26,294 nt of DNA. Source: a virus. Position 1 is the stretch's first letter. The number at the start of each line of letters is the position of its first letter. Made by a program: the position numbers and the translations under genes. The stretch is from positions 1 to 26,294 of the IMG/VR virus record IMGVR_UViG_3300025655_000245. The stretch is one strand, 5' to 3'. The notes beneath the pieces are model-generated. The model did not search any database, was not told where the DNA came from, and saw only the letters and a list, made by a program, of their open reading frames with translations. Below are positions 26,213-26,294 of this stretch, in pieces.

Positions 26213-26294
26213 CATTGAACACCAATATCTAAAACTTTTAGATGATATTCTACGAAATGGCGTAGAAAAGAAAGACCGAACAGGTACAGGTACA
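26202..26294 (+). CDS. thyA: Thymidylate synthase, N-terminal fragment (3' end outside window)
   Basis: Only the first 31 residues are inside the window: HQYLKLLDDILRNG and then KKDRTGTGT. This is the conserved N-terminus of ThyA-type thymidylate synthase, where the Arg of DRTGTGT binds the dUMP phosphate. The reaction is dUMP plus methylene-tetrahydrofolate to dTMP. It belongs functionally with nrdA and nrdB. The start overlaps the small membrane gene by 11 nt. Confidence 0.9.
   Translation, partial: MNPNIEHQYLKLLDDILRNGVEKKDRTGTGT

Noticed and set aside
1-26294. tRNA genes, integrase, transposase or attachment sites
   Set aside because: I looked for cloverleaf-like segments with a conserved T-loop and for recombinase motifs in the translated genes and saw none; a dedicated tRNA search would be decisive.

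Overview
The window is a stretch of a lytic, tailed double-stranded DNA phage genome. It is AT-rich, and every gene I can support lies on the + strand. It encodes a phage replication core (family A DNA polymerase C-terminus, gp32-like ssDNA-binding protein, UvsX/RecA-like recombinase, FEN/RNase H-like 5' nuclease, DnaB/gp41-like helicase), both subunits of a class I ribonucleotide reductase, the start of a thymidylate synthase, and a lysis region. A Bacteroidota (probably marine flavobacterial) host is suggested by the promoters. They follow the Bacteroidota -33 TTTG / -7 TAnnTTTG pattern, here as TTTG, exactly 20 nt, then TAnnTTTA. Shine-Dalgarno sequences are mostly absent, and most starts follow an A-rich leader ending in GGTTATG or AGTTATG.

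Layout. (1) 1-781: the end of a DNA polymerase and an overlapping conserved unknown gene. (2) 820-12444: an accessory region of short transcription units, most opened by its own copy of the promoter cassette. Among many small unknown genes it holds two metallophosphoesterases, a P-loop kinase, a T4 Rnl1-type RNA ligase, a HAD phosphatase, a possible archaeo-eukaryotic-primase-like protein, two paralogous proteins made of 23-residue HREDGPA repeats, a small lipoprotein and an SPFH/band-7 membrane protein. (3) 12512-14072: small genes and a larger lipoprotein. (4) 14142-21208: the compact replication and nucleotide block ssb-uvsX-rnh-helicase-nrdB-nrdA, closed by a strong intrinsic terminator. 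(5) 21308-23872: a lysis cassette with a holin-like protein, a GH19 endolysin, overlapping spanin-like proteins and a second, holin_4-type holin. (6) 23916-26294: a four-helix membrane protein with an EF-hand, an unknown gene, an acyl-CoA thioesterase, a tiny membrane protein and the 5' end of thyA.

How the parts fit. RNR and thymidylate synthase supply dNTPs to a replisome with a family A polymerase. The kinase, HAD phosphatase and RNA ligase look like a split version of the T4 Pnkp plus Rnl1 RNA-repair system. The most unusual regulatory feature is a composite element, present twice (1131-1166 and 12471-12507). In it the left arm of an intrinsic terminator hairpin ends in the -33 box of the next promoter, and the -7 box follows directly after the T-tract. 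The accessory region also shows duplicated promoter cassettes, a chimeric recombination scar and paralogous small membrane genes, which suggests growth by short duplications. No tRNA, CRISPR array, integrase or transposase was found. No stretch longer than about 260 bases lacks a gene.
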